Part shown: positions 9,185-19,850 of the stretch, in pieces
Layout of the letters: the number at the start of each line of letters is the position of its first letter
Numbering within the stretch: position 1 is the first letter of the stretch
Source of the DNA: Lacihabitans sp. CCS-44
GTDB lineage: Bacteria; Bacteroidota; Bacteroidia; Cytophagales; Spirosomataceae
DNA: 64,000 nucleotides
Direction: 5' to 3'
Assembly (NCBI RefSeq): GCF_024343735.1
Contig: NZ_RJUE01000001.1
Location: 186,001 to 250,000 of the forward strand
Program-made: the position numbers and the translations under genes
Notes under the pieces: model-generated
Seen by the model: only the letters and a program-made list of their open reading frames with translations
What the model was told of the DNA's origin: nothing
The model's database searches: none

Positions 9185-9204
9185 CAGCCAAATTGACAGC
9201 TTAT

Positions 9205-10980
9205 ATGGACATTATTGATATATTAACTAACAAAATCGAAGCTACCATTGAGTCCCTTTATGGAACCTCCGACAAAGTAGTTTTACAACCCACTCGCAAA
9301 GAATTTGAGGGCGATTATACTTATGTTTTTTTTGGTTTGGTGAAAAGTTTAAAAAAATCACCTCCCGAAATTGGCAACGCCATCGGAACGGCATTGTTAG
9401 CTCACAACGACATTTTTGAATCTTTCAACGTTGTTCAGGGCTTTCTAAATTTAAAACTCAAACCAAGCGTTTGGATAAATGTTTTAAATGACATTTTACA
9501 AATATCTGTTGGATCGGAAATAAATCGCAATTCCGCCTCGGTAATGGTAGAATATTCGTCCCCCAACACCAACAAACCCTTGCATTTGGGTCATTTAAGA
9601 AATAATTTCTTGGGTTATTCTGTAGCCAATATTCTTGATGCTGCTGGGTATGATGTTACAAAAGCATGTTTGGTAAACGACAGAGGAATACATATTTGTA
9701 AATCTATGGTAGCCTACAAGCATTTTGGTAATGGTGAAACACCAGAATCATCAGGAATCAAAGGAGATCATTTGGTTGGGAAATATTATGTCGAATTTGA
9801 CAAAGCATATAAAAACCAGATTCAAGAACTCACGGCTAGCGGAGCTACAGAAGATGAAGCCAAGAAGTCTGCCCCAATCATGATAGAAGCACAAGAAATG
9901 CTCTTGAAATGGGAACAAAACGATGCTGAGGTTATTGAACTTTGGAAAAAACTGAACGCTTGGGTATATGAGGGTTTCGAAAAAACATACAAAAAAATAG
10001 GCGTAGATTTTGACAAAACCTACTATGAATCAAACACATACCTTCTCGGAAAAGACCTGGTAGAAGATGGATTGAAACATGAAATTTTCTACAAAAAAGA
10101 AGATAACAGTGTTTGGATTGACCTAACAGACGAAGGCCTGGACAACAAGTTGGTACTGCGAGGAGACGGAACCTCTGTATATATCACCCAAGACTTAGGA
10201 ACCACTGACCTTAAATTTGATGATTTCAAATCTGAAAAATCGATTTGGGTGGTGGGAAATGAGCAAGATTACCATTTCAAGGTACTTTTTGCAATCATGA
10301 AAAAACTGGGAAGAAGCTATGCCGATGGATGTTATCATTTGTCGTATGGCATGGTGGATTTGCCTTCGGGCAAAATGAAATCGAGAGAAGGTACTGTTGT
10401 GGATGCAGATGAATTGGTAGACGAGATGATTGCCACTGCCAAAATAATGAGTGCAGAAAAGGGTAAAATTGAAGATTTGGAATCTGAAGAAAGTGCATCC
10501 TTGTTTAGAATGCTGGCTTTGGGGGCTTTAAAATACTATTTATTGAAAGTAGAACCCAAGAAAAGAATGCTATTTAACCCTGAGGAATCTATTGATTTTC
10601 AAGGAAATACTGGCCCTTTTATTCAATATACACATGCTCGTATAAAGTCAATTCTAAGAAAGGCAAATGTGGATGATAAGCAGATATTTAAACTTGAAGG
10701 AACACATATCTTGAACAGAGAAGAACTCGAATTAGTGTTTCTTGTAAAGGATTATGGTTCAGTTATCAAAAATGCCGCTGCGGAATATTCTCCTGCTTTA
10801 ATTGCCAATTATACCTATGAATTGGCCAAGACATTCAATGGTTTTTATACGCAACATTCGGTGATGAATGAAGAAAATGAAAACATCAAATACTTACGCT
10901 TAGGATTAATCAAGAAAGTTGCCGAAACCATCAAACATGCTATGAGTTTGCTTGGGATTGATGTACCTGAAAGAATGTAA
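9205..10980 (+). CDS. argS: Arginine--tRNA ligase
   Basis: Class I aminoacyl-tRNA synthetase that charges tRNA(Arg). With the ATG at 9205 the protein has 591 residues. The frame is open back to 9022, but that extension overlaps yicC and lies upstream of the -7 box, so it was not used. Visible features are an N-terminal Add-1 domain, the HIGH-type motif HLGHLRNN within SSPNTNKPLHLGHLRNN, the KMSKS-type motif GKMKSREG, and a C-terminal DALR anticodon-binding domain (about residues 470-591, with GPFIQYTHARIKSI and AKTFNGFYTQHSV). A strong terminator follows. Confidence 0.97.
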   Translation: MDIIDILTNKIEATIESLYGTSDKVVLQPTRKEFEGDYTYVFFGLVKSLKKSPPEIGNAIGTALLAHNDIFESFNVVQGFLNLKLKPSVWINVLNDILQISVGSEINRNSASVMVEYSSPNTNKPLHLGHLRNNFLGYSVANILDAAGYDVTKACLVNDRGIHICKSMVAYKHFGNGETPESSGIKGDHLVGKYYVEFDKAYKNQIQELTASGATEDEAKKSAPIMIEAQEMLLKWEQNDAEVIELWKKLNAWVYEGFEKTYKKIGVDFDKTYYESNTYLLGKDLVEDGLKHEIFYKKEDNSVWIDLTDEGLDNKLVLRGDGTSVYITQDLGTTDLKFDDFKSEKSIWVVGNEQDYHFKVLFAIMKKLGRSYADGCYHLSYGMVDLPSGKMKSREGTVVDADELVDEMIATAKIMSAEKGKIEDLESEESASLFRMLALGALKYYLLKVEPKKRMLFNPEESIDFQGNTGPFIQYTHARIKSILRKANVDDKQIFKLEGTHILNREELELVFLVKDYGSVIKNAAAEYSPALIANYTYELAKTFNGFYTQHSVMNEENENIKYLRLGLIKKVAETIKHAMSLLGIDVPERM

Positions 10981-11006
10981 TCTATCAAAGATTTAATTAC
11001 TATAAC

Positions 11007-11038
11007 AAAAAGGGCAAGATATAAATCTTGCCCTTTTT
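11007..11038. terminator. Bidirectional terminator between argS and the Usp gene
   Basis: A 14-bp perfect stem (11007-11020 with 11025-11038), loop ATAA, is flanked by A on the left and T on the right. It can therefore stop transcription from argS (+) and from the convergent universal stress gene (-). Confidence 0.88.
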
Positions 11039-11055
11039 GTTTTATTGAACTCCAA

Positions 11056-11871
11056 TTAATTTTCAACAATACTTAAAACAGGTATATCCGAAATATTAAC
11101 CACCTCTTCAGCGATACTTCCAAATAGAAAACGCTCAAAGCCTTTTCTTCCGTGCGTAAACATGATGATGAGGTCAATATCATGGGATTCGGCATATTCT
11201 ACTGTTCCTTTGGCAACAGAATCGTGTCTATATATCTCAAAATCAAAATTCTGAATGTCATAAAGTTTTTCTACATCGCGGGCTGTGTCATAAATATCAC
11301 TTCTGTCATCCGTGCTTTCACCCGTATCAATAAATACAAACTTGTTTTTGGTTTCTTTTAGGTTAAACAAATCCATCGCTTTCTCTATGAAGCCTGTCTT
11401 TTCAAAATCGGTAACAAATAGTACATTTTCTATTTTTTCAAAAGCTGTATTCTCCTTCATGACTAGCACTGGGCAATCCGCTTTTCTTACAACATTTTGT
11501 GAGTTTGTTCCTTGAAAATAGTCTTTCCAACCATTTGCCCCTTCAGAACCCATAACTATCAAATCGGCCTCCTCGCTCAAAATTGCAGGAATTAATTGGT
11601 CAAAATCTTCCTTAATACTTCCTATTATCTCAACACCAGGATACCAATCTTTCCATCTTACGATTTCTCTTGCAGCATCGTTTTTCAACATATCATAGTA
11701 TTCATCTTCTGTGTGAACAATAGACTCTACCAACTGATACTTAAATTTTGGAAATTTAAACATGGTCATCAAGTTTATCCTTGCATCCATGTTTTTGGCT
11801 AATTTCACGGCCGCCGACATAGCATTTTCTGCAGCTAAATGAAAATCGGTAGGCACTAAAATGGTTTTCAT
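11056..11871 (-). CDS. Tandem universal stress protein
   Basis: A 271-residue cytosolic protein with two Usp domains. Domain 1 (about 1-145) begins MKTILVPTDFHLAAENAM and contains DLIVMGSEGANGWKDYFQG and the end strand CPVLVMKE. Domain 2 (about 150-271) begins ENVLFVTDFEKTGF and has DLIIMFTHGRKGFERFLFGS, matching the G-2x-G-9x-G-(S/T) nucleotide loop. The second domain therefore looks competent to bind ATP, while the first carries a changed loop. The exact role is unknown; such proteins accumulate under stress. It is monocistronic, with a -7 box at 11894-11901. Confidence 0.92.
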   Translation of the reverse strand: MKTILVPTDFHLAAENAMSAAVKLAKNMDARINLMTMFKFPKFKYQLVESIVHTEDEYYDMLKNDAAREIVRWKDWYPGVEIIGSIKEDFDQLIPAILSEEADLIVMGSEGANGWKDYFQGTNSQNVVRKADCPVLVMKENTAFEKIENVLFVTDFEKTGFIEKAMDLFNLKETKNKFVFIDTGESTDDRSDIYDTARDVEKLYDIQNFDFEIYRHDSVAKGTVEYAESHDIDLIIMFTHGRKGFERFLFGSIAEEVVNISDIPVLSIVEN

Positions 11872-11893
11872 ATTCTGAACATTATTTATACTA

Positions 11894-11901
11894 CAAATGT
11901 A
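11894..11901 (-). promoter_or_regulatory. Putative -7 box for the universal stress gene
   Basis: On the minus strand TACATTTG fits TAnnTTTG and lies 22 bases upstream of the start codon. No good -33 partner is seen. Confidence 0.45.
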
Positions 11902-11990
11902 TATAAGCAGTAATTCAGAAATAATGACGAAAACCCAAATATGAGATGATTAACGACAGTTTTTATACAATTTCTATTTCTGTAAAAAAC

Positions 11991-13232
11991 CTATTTAGCT
12001 CTGATGGCAATAACAGGATCTAATTTAGATGCTTGCGAAGCCGGAATCAGTCCTGCCACAATACCAATGATACTAGAGATAGTAATTCCAAAAATTATGT
12101 TTCCAGAAGAAAGCACAATATCCAAACTACCAAGATCTATAAAACTCGCTAAGTAGACCAAAATCAAGCCAAATAAACCTCCAATCAAACAAAGGAATAT
12201 GGCTTCAAAAAGGAATTGAAACAATATAAAGTAGTTTTTGGCACCCAATGATTTCTGAATTCCAATAATATTGGTGCGTTCTTTTACAGAAACAAACATA
12301 ATGTTGGCTATACCAAAGCCACCTATTAAAAGAGAAAACAGACCAATGACAAAGCCCCCAGCTCTGAGTGAGCCAAAAATAGTGGTTAGGAAATTCGCAG
12401 CAGCATCAGGTCTATTTAAAGCAAAATTATCTTCTTCCAATGGCCTCAATCCTCTGATTGTACGCATCTTACCTTTTATCTCACTTTCTAATTTCTCCAT
12501 TTTCAGGTCAGTTTCAAAAGCCTGAACTTGTATCATCCCATAAAGATTCCCCGAGCTAAACATCCGCTTGTGTTTGACAAACGGCACATACACTTTCTGA
12601 TCTGGATTTCCTCCCACATCTACTAGTTGCTTACCTTTTTTCTCTTGCATGCCAATCACCATAAAATTCTCTCCCTTGATTTTCATTTGTTTACCTATGG
12701 GATTCTCCTCACCAAACAAAGTTTCAGCTATTTCTGCACCTATAATTACCACGTTTCGGCCAGATTCGATTTCAGTGGGCGAAAAATATCTGCCATCTAT
12801 CACTGGAACATCAGAAATTAAATTAAAATCATACGTAATGCCCTGAACAAGAGCATTATAACTATTGCTTTGGTATTTCACTTGGGTGGCAGACCAATCC
12901 ATAATGGTTACGGCGGCTGCATTTTCTAGATTTTCTTTGAGATATTTATACTCCGAATATTTCGGTCGGGGTCTATTGAAATACTTCCACCAAGGATACT
13001 CACCATCGCCAAACTGCCAAGGGAATTTATCAACATAAATGGTTTTATCTCCAATCGAACTCAAGCTGGTTTTGATATTGGCTTCCAAGGAGTCTACCAT
13101 TGTATAAACGCCAATTATAGAGAAGATACCTATCGTAACACCTGAAAGCGACAGAACTGTCCGAAGCAAATTAGACCGAAGAGCTTGCCATGCAAACCTT
13201 AAACTTTCGAACGTGAGTTTGAAAAACAACAT
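11991..13232 (-). CDS. ABC transporter permease, MacB/FtsX type
   Basis: A 413-residue permease with the MacB layout: one N-terminal membrane helix (about 25-48, SLSGVTIGIFSIIGVYTMV), a large periplasmic MacB_PCD domain (about 50-285), and an FtsX domain with three membrane helices near the C-terminus (VIGLFSLLIGGFGIANIMFV; EAIFLCLIGGLFGLILVYL; SIIGIVAGLIPASQASKLDP). MacB-type permeases export peptides or lipids, or transmit mechanical force, with a separate ATPase. No ATPase gene is adjacent, so the partner must be elsewhere, or this permease serves a dispersed system. Both flanks are intergenic gaps of about 120-150 bases with no clear terminator. Confidence 0.9.
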   Translation of the reverse strand: MLFFKLTFESLRFAWQALRSNLLRTVLSLSGVTIGIFSIIGVYTMVDSLEANIKTSLSSIGDKTIYVDKFPWQFGDGEYPWWKYFNRPRPKYSEYKYLKENLENAAAVTIMDWSATQVKYQSNSYNALVQGITYDFNLISDVPVIDGRYFSPTEIESGRNVVIIGAEIAETLFGEENPIGKQMKIKGENFMVIGMQEKKGKQLVDVGGNPDQKVYVPFVKHKRMFSSGNLYGMIQVQAFETDLKMEKLESEIKGKMRTIRGLRPLEEDNFALNRPDAAANFLTTIFGSLRAGGFVIGLFSLLIGGFGIANIMFVSVKERTNIIGIQKSLGAKNYFILFQFLFEAIFLCLIGGLFGLILVYLASFIDLGSLDIVLSSGNIIFGITISSIIGIVAGLIPASQASKLDPVIAIRAK

Positions 13233-13384
13233 CCTTGAGATTTTATTATTATTAAAGTAAAAATTGCAAAAAAAAAGGAATTTGAATTAAGTAATTTTAT
13301 AAATGATGCAAAACACTTAACTTAACGGTAAATATCCATGATTGATGGAAACCCTATTATAAACTTATCAACTAAAACTAACCA

Positions 13385-15160
13385 ATGAAAAACCTCTTCT
13401 ACTTATTTTTGCTTTTAATCTTATTTGTTTTTGGATGCAAAACTAATCCCAAATCAACATCCAAAGAAAACGATAAGGACTTGTTTTCGTTGTTTGTAGA
13501 AGACCCCAGCACCAAGCCATTTTTTTCTGAAAAAAAAGGCGTATTTGCCAAAAATGGAATGGTGGCAGCAGCACATGCTGAAGCCTCCAATGCAGGAATA
13601 GAAATACTCAAAATGGGTGGAAATGCCATAGATGCGGCTGTAGCTACGCATTTTGCACTTGCGGTGGTTTTCCCCTTTGCAGGAAACTTGGGCGGTGGTG
13701 GATTTGCAGTTATTCGAACTAAAAATGGACAAGCTCATACTATAGATTTCAGAGAAAAAGCACCTTTGAAAGCACATAGAGATATGTATTTGGATAAAGA
13801 TGGGAATGTTATTCAAGGTCTGAGTTTGCAGGGTCATTTGGCCAGCGGAGTACCTGGATCTGTGGATGGGATGGTAGAAATGCACCAAAAATTCGGGAAA
13901 CTTTCTTGGGAAAAGCTCCTAGAACCTGCCATAAGACTTGCAGAAAATGGTGTGATATTAACCGAAAGAGAAGCTTTGGGATTAAATAACAATATGGCGG
14001 TTTTCAAGAAAGTTAACGGCGAAAATCTAAGCTATTTTGTTAAGCTAGATGGCTCTAAGTGGGCAAAAGGTGATATTCTTATCCAAAAAGACCTTGCAGA
14101 AACGTTAAAATTGATTCAAACACAAAAACGTGCAGGTTTTTATGAAGGCAAAACAGCCAATCTTCTAGTGGATGAAATGACCAAAGGCGGTGGAATCATT
14201 AGCCACGATGACCTTAAAAAATATCACTCAGCATGGAGAAAGCCAATTGTTGCAGCTTATAAAAAGTACAAAATCATTACTATGCCGCCTTCTTCTAGTG
14301 GCGGAGTGGCATTACTTCAATTATTGAGACTGGTGGAGCAATATCCACTTCAGAAATGGGGTTGGAACTCCAGCAACACCACCCAAGTAATGATTGAGGC
14401 TGAAAGACGAGTTTATGCCGACAGAGCCAAGTGGATGGGAGACACTGATTTTATAGATGTACCTATCGATAAACTTATTAGCCAGGAATATTTAAAAACA
14501 AGATGGGCCGATTTTGATAGCACGAAAGCAACCGACAGCAAAGATATTAAAGGAGGTACACTTCCTGGTTACGAGTCTTTAGAAACTACTCATTACTCTG
14601 TGGTGGATGCCGATGGAAATGCAGTCTCTATCACTACCACCTTAAATGGAGCCTATGGAAGCAAAGTTATAGTTTCAGGTGGAGGTTTTTTAATGAACAA
14701 TGAAATGGATGATTTCAGTATAAAAACTGGAGTTCCGAACATGTTTGGATTGCTGGGTTCAAAAGCCAATGAAATCCAACCTGAAAAAAGAATGCTCAGC
14801 TCTATGACACCAACTATTGTAGAAAAAGACGGGAAACTGCTGATGGTAGTGGGTACGCCAGGCGGAAGCACCATTATTACTTCTGTTTATCAGACTATTC
14901 TGAATGTAATTGAACATAAAATGACCATGCAGCAGGCCGTAAATGCCTTAAAATTTCATCACCAATGGCTTCCTGATCGTACTGTTTTTGAAGCCAATTC
15001 ATTTAGTGACAAAACTTTGGAGACTTTAAGAAACAAGGGTTATGTGATGGATCAACAAAAGGGAACATTGGGCAGAATGGATTGTATTTTGGTTTACCCA
15101 GATGGAACACTAGAAGGTGCCTCTGACCCACGAGCTGACAATACCAGTATTGGATTTTAA
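13385..15160 (+). CDS. ggt: Gamma-glutamyltransferase, lipoprotein
   Basis: Cleaves gamma-glutamyl compounds such as glutathione in the periplasm. The 591-residue precursor has a lipoprotein signal (LFVFGC, lipidated Cys18). It matures by autocleavage before the catalytic threonine, Thr401 in ETTHYSVVDADGNAVS, which aligns with E. coli Thr391. Other family blocks are GGNAIDAAVATHFAL, NLGGGGFAVI, DFREKAP, MPPSSSGGVALLQLL, NNEMDDFS and the GTPGGSTIITSVYQ region that shapes the substrate pocket. Length and order are typical, and no key residue is missing. It is monocistronic, with a terminator 37 bases downstream. Confidence 0.95.
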   Translation: MKNLFYLFLLLILFVFGCKTNPKSTSKENDKDLFSLFVEDPSTKPFFSEKKGVFAKNGMVAAAHAEASNAGIEILKMGGNAIDAAVATHFALAVVFPFAGNLGGGGFAVIRTKNGQAHTIDFREKAPLKAHRDMYLDKDGNVIQGLSLQGHLASGVPGSVDGMVEMHQKFGKLSWEKLLEPAIRLAENGVILTEREALGLNNNMAVFKKVNGENLSYFVKLDGSKWAKGDILIQKDLAETLKLIQTQKRAGFYEGKTANLLVDEMTKGGGIISHDDLKKYHSAWRKPIVAAYKKYKIITMPPSSSGGVALLQLLRLVEQYPLQKWGWNSSNTTQVMIEAERRVYADRAKWMGDTDFIDVPIDKLISQEYLKTRWADFDSTKATDSKDIKGGTLPGYESLETTHYSVVDADGNAVSITTTLNGAYGSKVIVSGGGFLMNNEMDDFSIKTGVPNMFGLLGSKANEIQPEKRMLSSMTPTIVEKDGKLLMVVGTPGGSTIITSVYQTILNVIEHKMTMQQAVNALKFHHQWLPDRTVFEANSFSDKTLETLRNKGYVMDQQKGTLGRMDCILVYPDGTLEGASDPRADNTSIGF

Positions 15161-15196
15161 AGTACAATAACATATTTCTTGACACCCCAAAAAGGC

Positions 15197-15234
15197 GAAT
15201 GGCCGAAGATTCACATCCTCGACCATTCTTTTTT
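15197..15234 (+). terminator. Rho-independent terminator after ggt
   Basis: A 10-bp stem with one C-A mismatch (15197-15206 with 15219-15228) is followed by six T. Confidence 0.65.
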
Positions 15235-15288
15235 ATCACTCAATAGAAATTCTCCTTTGCAATTTAATTATACATTTTCTTATCCAAA

Positions 15289-17571
15289 TTACTTCAACAG
15301 CGTCCTCTGACTAATGGTTTTTCCCTTTCCATCTGTTCCATATACGGTTATGAGGTATTTTTTACTCAAATCCGAATTATTAAAACTTATACTTGTTTTT
15401 CCATACATATCTGTCTTCTGAAGCGGATTCCAATATAAGGTCTTTCGTCTATCAGGTTTGGCAACAGCCTTTGTATATTTGGGAGCGTATATATTTCTGG
15501 CATACGTGTAGCCCATAAATGTCTGAAATTTATTGTTTTTATAAACACTAAAAAGATCATTTCCTTTTGAGGTTAGAAGGTTAACTATAGTGCCAGATTC
15601 CTGCCCAAGTTTTACAGTTTTCTCCTTTTTTTGTATAAAATCTAACCAAACAATATCTGATGGCTTGATTAAATTTAAGAATTCGAGTGGCACTCTTGTT
15701 CCATCCAACATCACCCAATTCTCATTTTTATTGATGAGTTTTCCTGATAATTCGGGAATGTTTTTCTCTATCAAATCTACCAAATTAGAAATAGTAGAAC
15801 TAGAATCAACGGATATGCTTGTCGCAAAATCTGGTTCCCAATTGTAAGCACGTCGTCTGAAATCGTTTTTAAAATCTTTGTTCTTTTGACCGGTGATTAC
15901 CACCTCTTTCAAGGCCATAGATTTAGCTGGCACAGCTGTATTTGGTTTCTGAGCAATTGGCTTAATAGGACTATTTGCAAGTGCCAAAGGCTTCATTGGA
16001 ATCCCAGGCTTGGCAACAGCAGCTTCAACTTTAGGACTGTAAATGTCATCAAATTTTAACTCTAAAAATTCCCCCATTTCATTGGATGCCAAAACCTTAA
16101 CGGTATCCGTCCAGTGGTCTCTGATTTCAAAATATCCGCTTGAATCCGTCACAGTCTCTTGATATTTCATTCCGATTTTATCCCAAAAATACAATTTCAG
16201 TTTCTCATTCTTTTTCAGAGCCTGATTCTGTGATACAGAAGCCTTCATCGAAAGATTGTTTTCAGCTACAAAATTAGTTGCCTTGGCTTCTTTTCTCCAA
16301 TCTTGGGTCATCATTAGGTTATCCAAATAGAACTTTGAAACCGTAGGTTGAAATTCAAATAACGAATCCAGTTTTTGAATTTCGGACTCAAAATCTGCAT
16401 CAAAAACAAGACTGTTTTGCATAATTTCTACTTTCGGGCTAAATACTGCTGACGGAGTAACGTCAACCACTGAAATAGATAAATCGAGATTTGGAATAGG
16501 TTTTTGGTTATCGTCTAAGACCATCAAATCGAAATTCACTTTGCCTTTCGGAAGCAAATTGGGCTTGTAGTTTTTCACAGACAAACTATTTTTTGCATTT
16601 GTCAGAAAATAAACCAGTCGCTTGCAAACTGCTTTTCCTTCCAAGTCTTCAACGGCAATTTCTACTACTCCGGCATTTGGCACTAAATCATTTTTGAGAA
16701 CAAACTTAAAATTTGAACTCGTAGTTTCGAAGGGTAATTTCAATATAACTTCGGCTCTTTGGCGAGCTACAATGTTAAACCTTGCGGGTTCATTGTTGTT
16801 CGTAAATACATTTATAAGTACGCCATCCGAAAAAACCACATTATCTGTAGCCAATACATAACCTACAGTTTGAGCTTCAGGCAACATTTCTTTGTAGACC
16901 TTACCTGCATGAGTAAAAACAGCATAATACTTCATACCAGAGGCCGGCTTGAGTATGAATGTTCCAATTTTCTGTATATCAGGATAAAAAGTGGTTACCA
17001 ACTTTCCAGTACTGTCTTCAATCTTTCCTTCAAATGTCTTTGGTAAACTAGGAAAGTTATTGAATTTAACAGCCACCTTACTTGAAATTCCGTCAACCAA
17101 CTGACCGCCTTCTGGATAAAAAACAACTTCGGGTTTGGTCTGATTTTTAGCACTTAATAAACTTGCAGGAGCAGGTATAGTACTTACGATTTTTATATTC
17201 TTGGTATAAAATGCTTTTTCACTATAATTTCTCATCAAATGCGTGTAGGCAGTTAACTCATATTGTCCAGCCACCAAATTTTTAGGCAGGATCAGTTGAG
17301 AATTAGCGTGTCCATTCTGCACCACTACTTTGGCTTCTTTAATAATCTTATTCAGCTTATTTTGAAGTAATAGATATACTACTTGGCTCTTTTGTGAAAG
17401 ATGATGAGAAGTAGCCTCAAAAACGTAGGCTTTTAGCCAAATGGTATCGCCAGCCGCATAGCTGTCTTTGTCTGTATGAACAAAAATCTTTTCGGATTGA
17501 TAAGTCGATGATTGAGCAAAAACTTGCCCAGCAAGGAGAACCAATAAAACTAAAAACTTAAACTTTTGCAT
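15289..17571 (-). CDS. MG2-domain protein with TonB-plug-like C-terminal region (paralogue A)
   Basis: A 760-residue secreted protein of unknown function. I chose ATG 17571 because it begins a clean signal peptide (MQKFKFLVLL to VFAQ); the frame is open 15 bases further. Residues about 22-135 form a macroglobulin MG2-like domain (KIFVHTDKDSYAAGDTIWLK; NLVAGQYELTAYTHLMRNYS). After more beta domains there is a plug-like segment (LKEVVITGQ; then VDLIEKNIPELSGKL and WVMLDGTRVP), but no 22-strand barrel follows. The end carries a YWNP block and a TD-GKTSISF strand, also found in the paralogue at 26599-29244. Likely outer-membrane or surface-exposed, but this is inference. Confidence 0.75.
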   Translation of the reverse strand: MQKFKFLVLLVLLAGQVFAQSSTYQSEKIFVHTDKDSYAAGDTIWLKAYVFEATSHHLSQKSQVVYLLLQNKLNKIIKEAKVVVQNGHANSQLILPKNLVAGQYELTAYTHLMRNYSEKAFYTKNIKIVSTIPAPASLLSAKNQTKPEVVFYPEGGQLVDGISSKVAVKFNNFPSLPKTFEGKIEDSTGKLVTTFYPDIQKIGTFILKPASGMKYYAVFTHAGKVYKEMLPEAQTVGYVLATDNVVFSDGVLINVFTNNNEPARFNIVARQRAEVILKLPFETTSSNFKFVLKNDLVPNAGVVEIAVEDLEGKAVCKRLVYFLTNAKNSLSVKNYKPNLLPKGKVNFDLMVLDDNQKPIPNLDLSISVVDVTPSAVFSPKVEIMQNSLVFDADFESEIQKLDSLFEFQPTVSKFYLDNLMMTQDWRKEAKATNFVAENNLSMKASVSQNQALKKNEKLKLYFWDKIGMKYQETVTDSSGYFEIRDHWTDTVKVLASNEMGEFLELKFDDIYSPKVEAAVAKPGIPMKPLALANSPIKPIAQKPNTAVPAKSMALKEVVITGQKNKDFKNDFRRRAYNWEPDFATSISVDSSSTISNLVDLIEKNIPELSGKLINKNENWVMLDGTRVPLEFLNLIKPSDIVWLDFIQKKEKTVKLGQESGTIVNLLTSKGNDLFSVYKNNKFQTFMGYTYARNIYAPKYTKAVAKPDRRKTLYWNPLQKTDMYGKTSISFNNSDLSKKYLITVYGTDGKGKTISQRTLLK

Positions 17572-17753
17572 ATTAGGAGGCCACATTTTGGGTTTAGACT
17601 AGTAAATACAAATACTGTGCCTATGTAAAATAGACTTTAAATTTAATCGTATTTAATTATATTTTCAACCTATTTTTGGAGACTGAATCAATATTTTTGC
17701 CTAAACTTTCATTACATGGACTCTGTGGATTTGCTTGTCACTGAAAAAAGTGC

Positions 17754-17778
17754 ATAAAAAAACCCGATTCCTCGGGTT
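17754..17778 (-). terminator. Rho-independent terminator after ftsH
   Basis: A 7-bp stem AACCCGA/TCGGGTT (17761-17767 with 17772-17778) is followed on the minus strand by a T run (A tract at 17756-17762). It lies just beyond the ftsH stop codon. Confidence 0.8.
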
Positions 17779-17784
17779 CTTTTA

Positions 17785-19821
17785 TTATTTCGTTTCGGCA
17801 GTGTCATTTACTTCGGGGTCCTTGTCGGCTCCCTCTGTCACAACTACTTCATCTTTTTTATCCAAAAACTCTTGATAAACAGTAGGCTTTTCAAATGGCC
17901 TCTCACCTATTAGCCCAACTAAATCATGCTGATAAATGATTTCTCTTTCTAACAAAGCTTTGGCCAGTATTTCGAGTTTGTCACGGTGCTCTAAAAGCAG
18001 ATCTTTGGTGGCCGAATACGCCAAATCAATCATTTTCTTAACTTCCTCGTCTATAACTTGAGCGGTAAGCTCAGAGTAAGGCTTCGTAAACGAATACTCA
18101 CTTTGACCTTTGGAATCATAATAGCTTACGTTTCCGATCTTCTCGTTCATACCATATACCGTAACCATACTGTAAGCCAACTTTGTGATTTTCTCCAAGT
18201 CACTCAATGCACCTGTTGATATTTTCCCGAAAATCACTTCTTCAGCTGCTCTACCGCCTAAGGTCATGCACATTTCATCGAAAAGTTGTTCTGTACGATA
18301 CAAATACTGCTCTTTTGGCAAATATTGAGCATATCCCAAAGCCGCAATTCCTCTTGGAACAATACTAACTTTAACCAAAGGATTTGCGTGTTCTAAAAAC
18401 CAACCAGCAATCGCATGACCAGCTTCATGATAAGCTACAATTTCTTTCTCCTCTGGCGAAATCAATTTATTCCGTTTTTCCAAACCACCAATTTCTCTAT
18501 CTATCGCATCTTGGAAATCCTTCATTTCCACTTGCTTTTTGCCTCTTCGTGCAGCCAAAAGAGCCGCTTCGTTACAAACGTTGGCAATTTCAGCACCAGC
18601 AAATCCTGGAGTTTGAGCGGCCAATTTCTTAGGATCCACTTCTTCTGCAAACTTAATTGGCTTCAAGTGAACTTTGAATATTGCCTCACGACCGTTGATA
18701 TCAGGCACATCTACACTTATCTGCCGGTCAAATCTACCTGGTCTTAACAAGGCTGGGTCTAAAACATCTGGACGGTTGGTCGCTGCTAAAATAATAATTC
18801 CAGAATCCGATCCAAAACCATCCATTTCTACCAAAAGTGAGTTCAGTGTATTCTCTCTTTCGTCATTTCCGCCTGGCATAGAGCCTTTTCCACGGGAACG
18901 ACCTACAGCATCTATTTCATCAATAAATATGATACAAGGTGCTTTTTCTTTGGCTTGTTTAAACAAGTCTCTTACTCTGGCAGCTCCTACACCCACAAAC
19001 ATCTCAACAAAGTCAGAACCCGAAAGCGAGAAAAACGGCACGCTCGCCTCACCTGCTACAGCCTTAGCCATCAACGTTTTACCTGTTCCTGGAGGGCCTA
19101 CCAATAAGGCTCCTTTCGGTATTTTTCCACCCAGCTCAGTATATTTGCCTGGTTTTTTCAAAAACTCTACAATCTCAGTAAGTTCTTCTTTGGCCTCATC
19201 TAAACCCGCTACGTCTTGAAAAGTAATTTTAACTTTATTGTCAGCATCAAAAAGAGCCGCTTTAGATTTTCCTATATTGAACAATGCACCTCCCGGACCT
19301 CCACCTGACATTCTCGTCATGATAAAGTACATTAATCCAAAAAAGAACAATATAGGGAACCATTGCCAAAAAATATTCATATAGTCACTTCTCGTGACTG
19401 TTTCTGGATACAGTGTGCCTTTAATATCCTCAGGAATGGCGGCAGTTTTCAGGAAGTTATTGTACTCATACATAAACGAGTCTTCCGATACGATGTCCAC
19501 ACGAAGATGAGGCCCAGTTGAAAATTTATTATTGGCCAGTTTTGCCTTGTATTCGGGTTTTGTAAGGGCCGAGGGAGAAAGGTTTATTTCTAACGAATTA
19601 GTACCTTTAACCAAGAAAACCTTCTGTACGTCTCCGTCTATCACCATTTTCTCAAACGACTTGTAAGGCACAGATCCTAGCTTATTTGTACTACTAAAAA
19701 ATACCAGACCCATGATGGCTAATATTAAAGCCGCCACTACCCATCCTTGAAGCCCACCAGGATTTGGAGTCAGCTTCTTCTTCGGTTTATCCGAAGAATT
19801 GTTGTTGTTGCTTTCAGACAT
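17785..19821 (-). CDS. ftsH: ATP-dependent zinc metalloprotease FtsH
   Basis: A membrane-anchored AAA protease that degrades misassembled membrane proteins and short-lived regulators. The 678 residues show an N-terminal membrane helix (about 25-43), a periplasmic domain, a second helix (about 152-170), a Gly-rich linker, Walker A GPPGTGKT (242-249), Walker [10 protein letters not shown] (296-304), the second region of homology near 349-368, the zinc site HEAGH (465-469), and a peptidase domain to the C-terminus. The poly-Asn/Ser N-terminus ([11 protein letters not shown]) and acidic tail are lineage-variable. rsfS lies 29 bases upstream, so an rsfS-ftsH operon is likely. A terminator follows directly. 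Confidence 0.98.
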   Translation of the reverse strand: MSESNNNNSSDKPKKKLTPNPGGLQGWVVAALILAIMGLVFFSSTNKLGSVPYKSFEKMVIDGDVQKVFLVKGTNSLEINLSPSALTKPEYKAKLANNKFSTGPHLRVDIVSEDSFMYEYNNFLKTAAIPEDIKGTLYPETVTRSDYMNIFWQWFPILFFFGLMYFIMTRMSGGGPGGALFNIGKSKAALFDADNKVKITFQDVAGLDEAKEELTEIVEFLKKPGKYTELGGKIPKGALLVGPPGTGKTLMAKAVAGEASVPFFSLSGSDFVEMFVGVGAARVRDLFKQAKEKAPCIIFIDEIDAVGRSRGKGSMPGGNDERENTLNSLLVEMDGFGSDSGIIILAATNRPDVLDPALLRPGRFDRQISVDVPDINGREAIFKVHLKPIKFAEEVDPKKLAAQTPGFAGAEIANVCNEAALLAARRGKKQVEMKDFQDAIDREIGGLEKRNKLISPEEKEIVAYHEAGHAIAGWFLEHANPLVKVSIVPRGIAALGYAQYLPKEQYLYRTEQLFDEMCMTLGGRAAEEVIFGKISTGALSDLEKITKLAYSMVTVYGMNEKIGNVSYYDSKGQSEYSFTKPYSELTAQVIDEEVKKMIDLAYSATKDLLLEHRDKLEILAKALLEREIIYQHDLVGLIGERPFEKPTVYQEFLDKKDEVVVTEGADKDPEVNDTAETK

Positions 19822-19850
19822 ATTAAATTTTAAATAAAATCTTTGGTTGT

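Noticed and set aside
9022-9204. Longer N-terminus for argS
   Set aside because: It overlaps yicC on the other strand and includes the -7 box; ATG 9205 fits the synthetase start.
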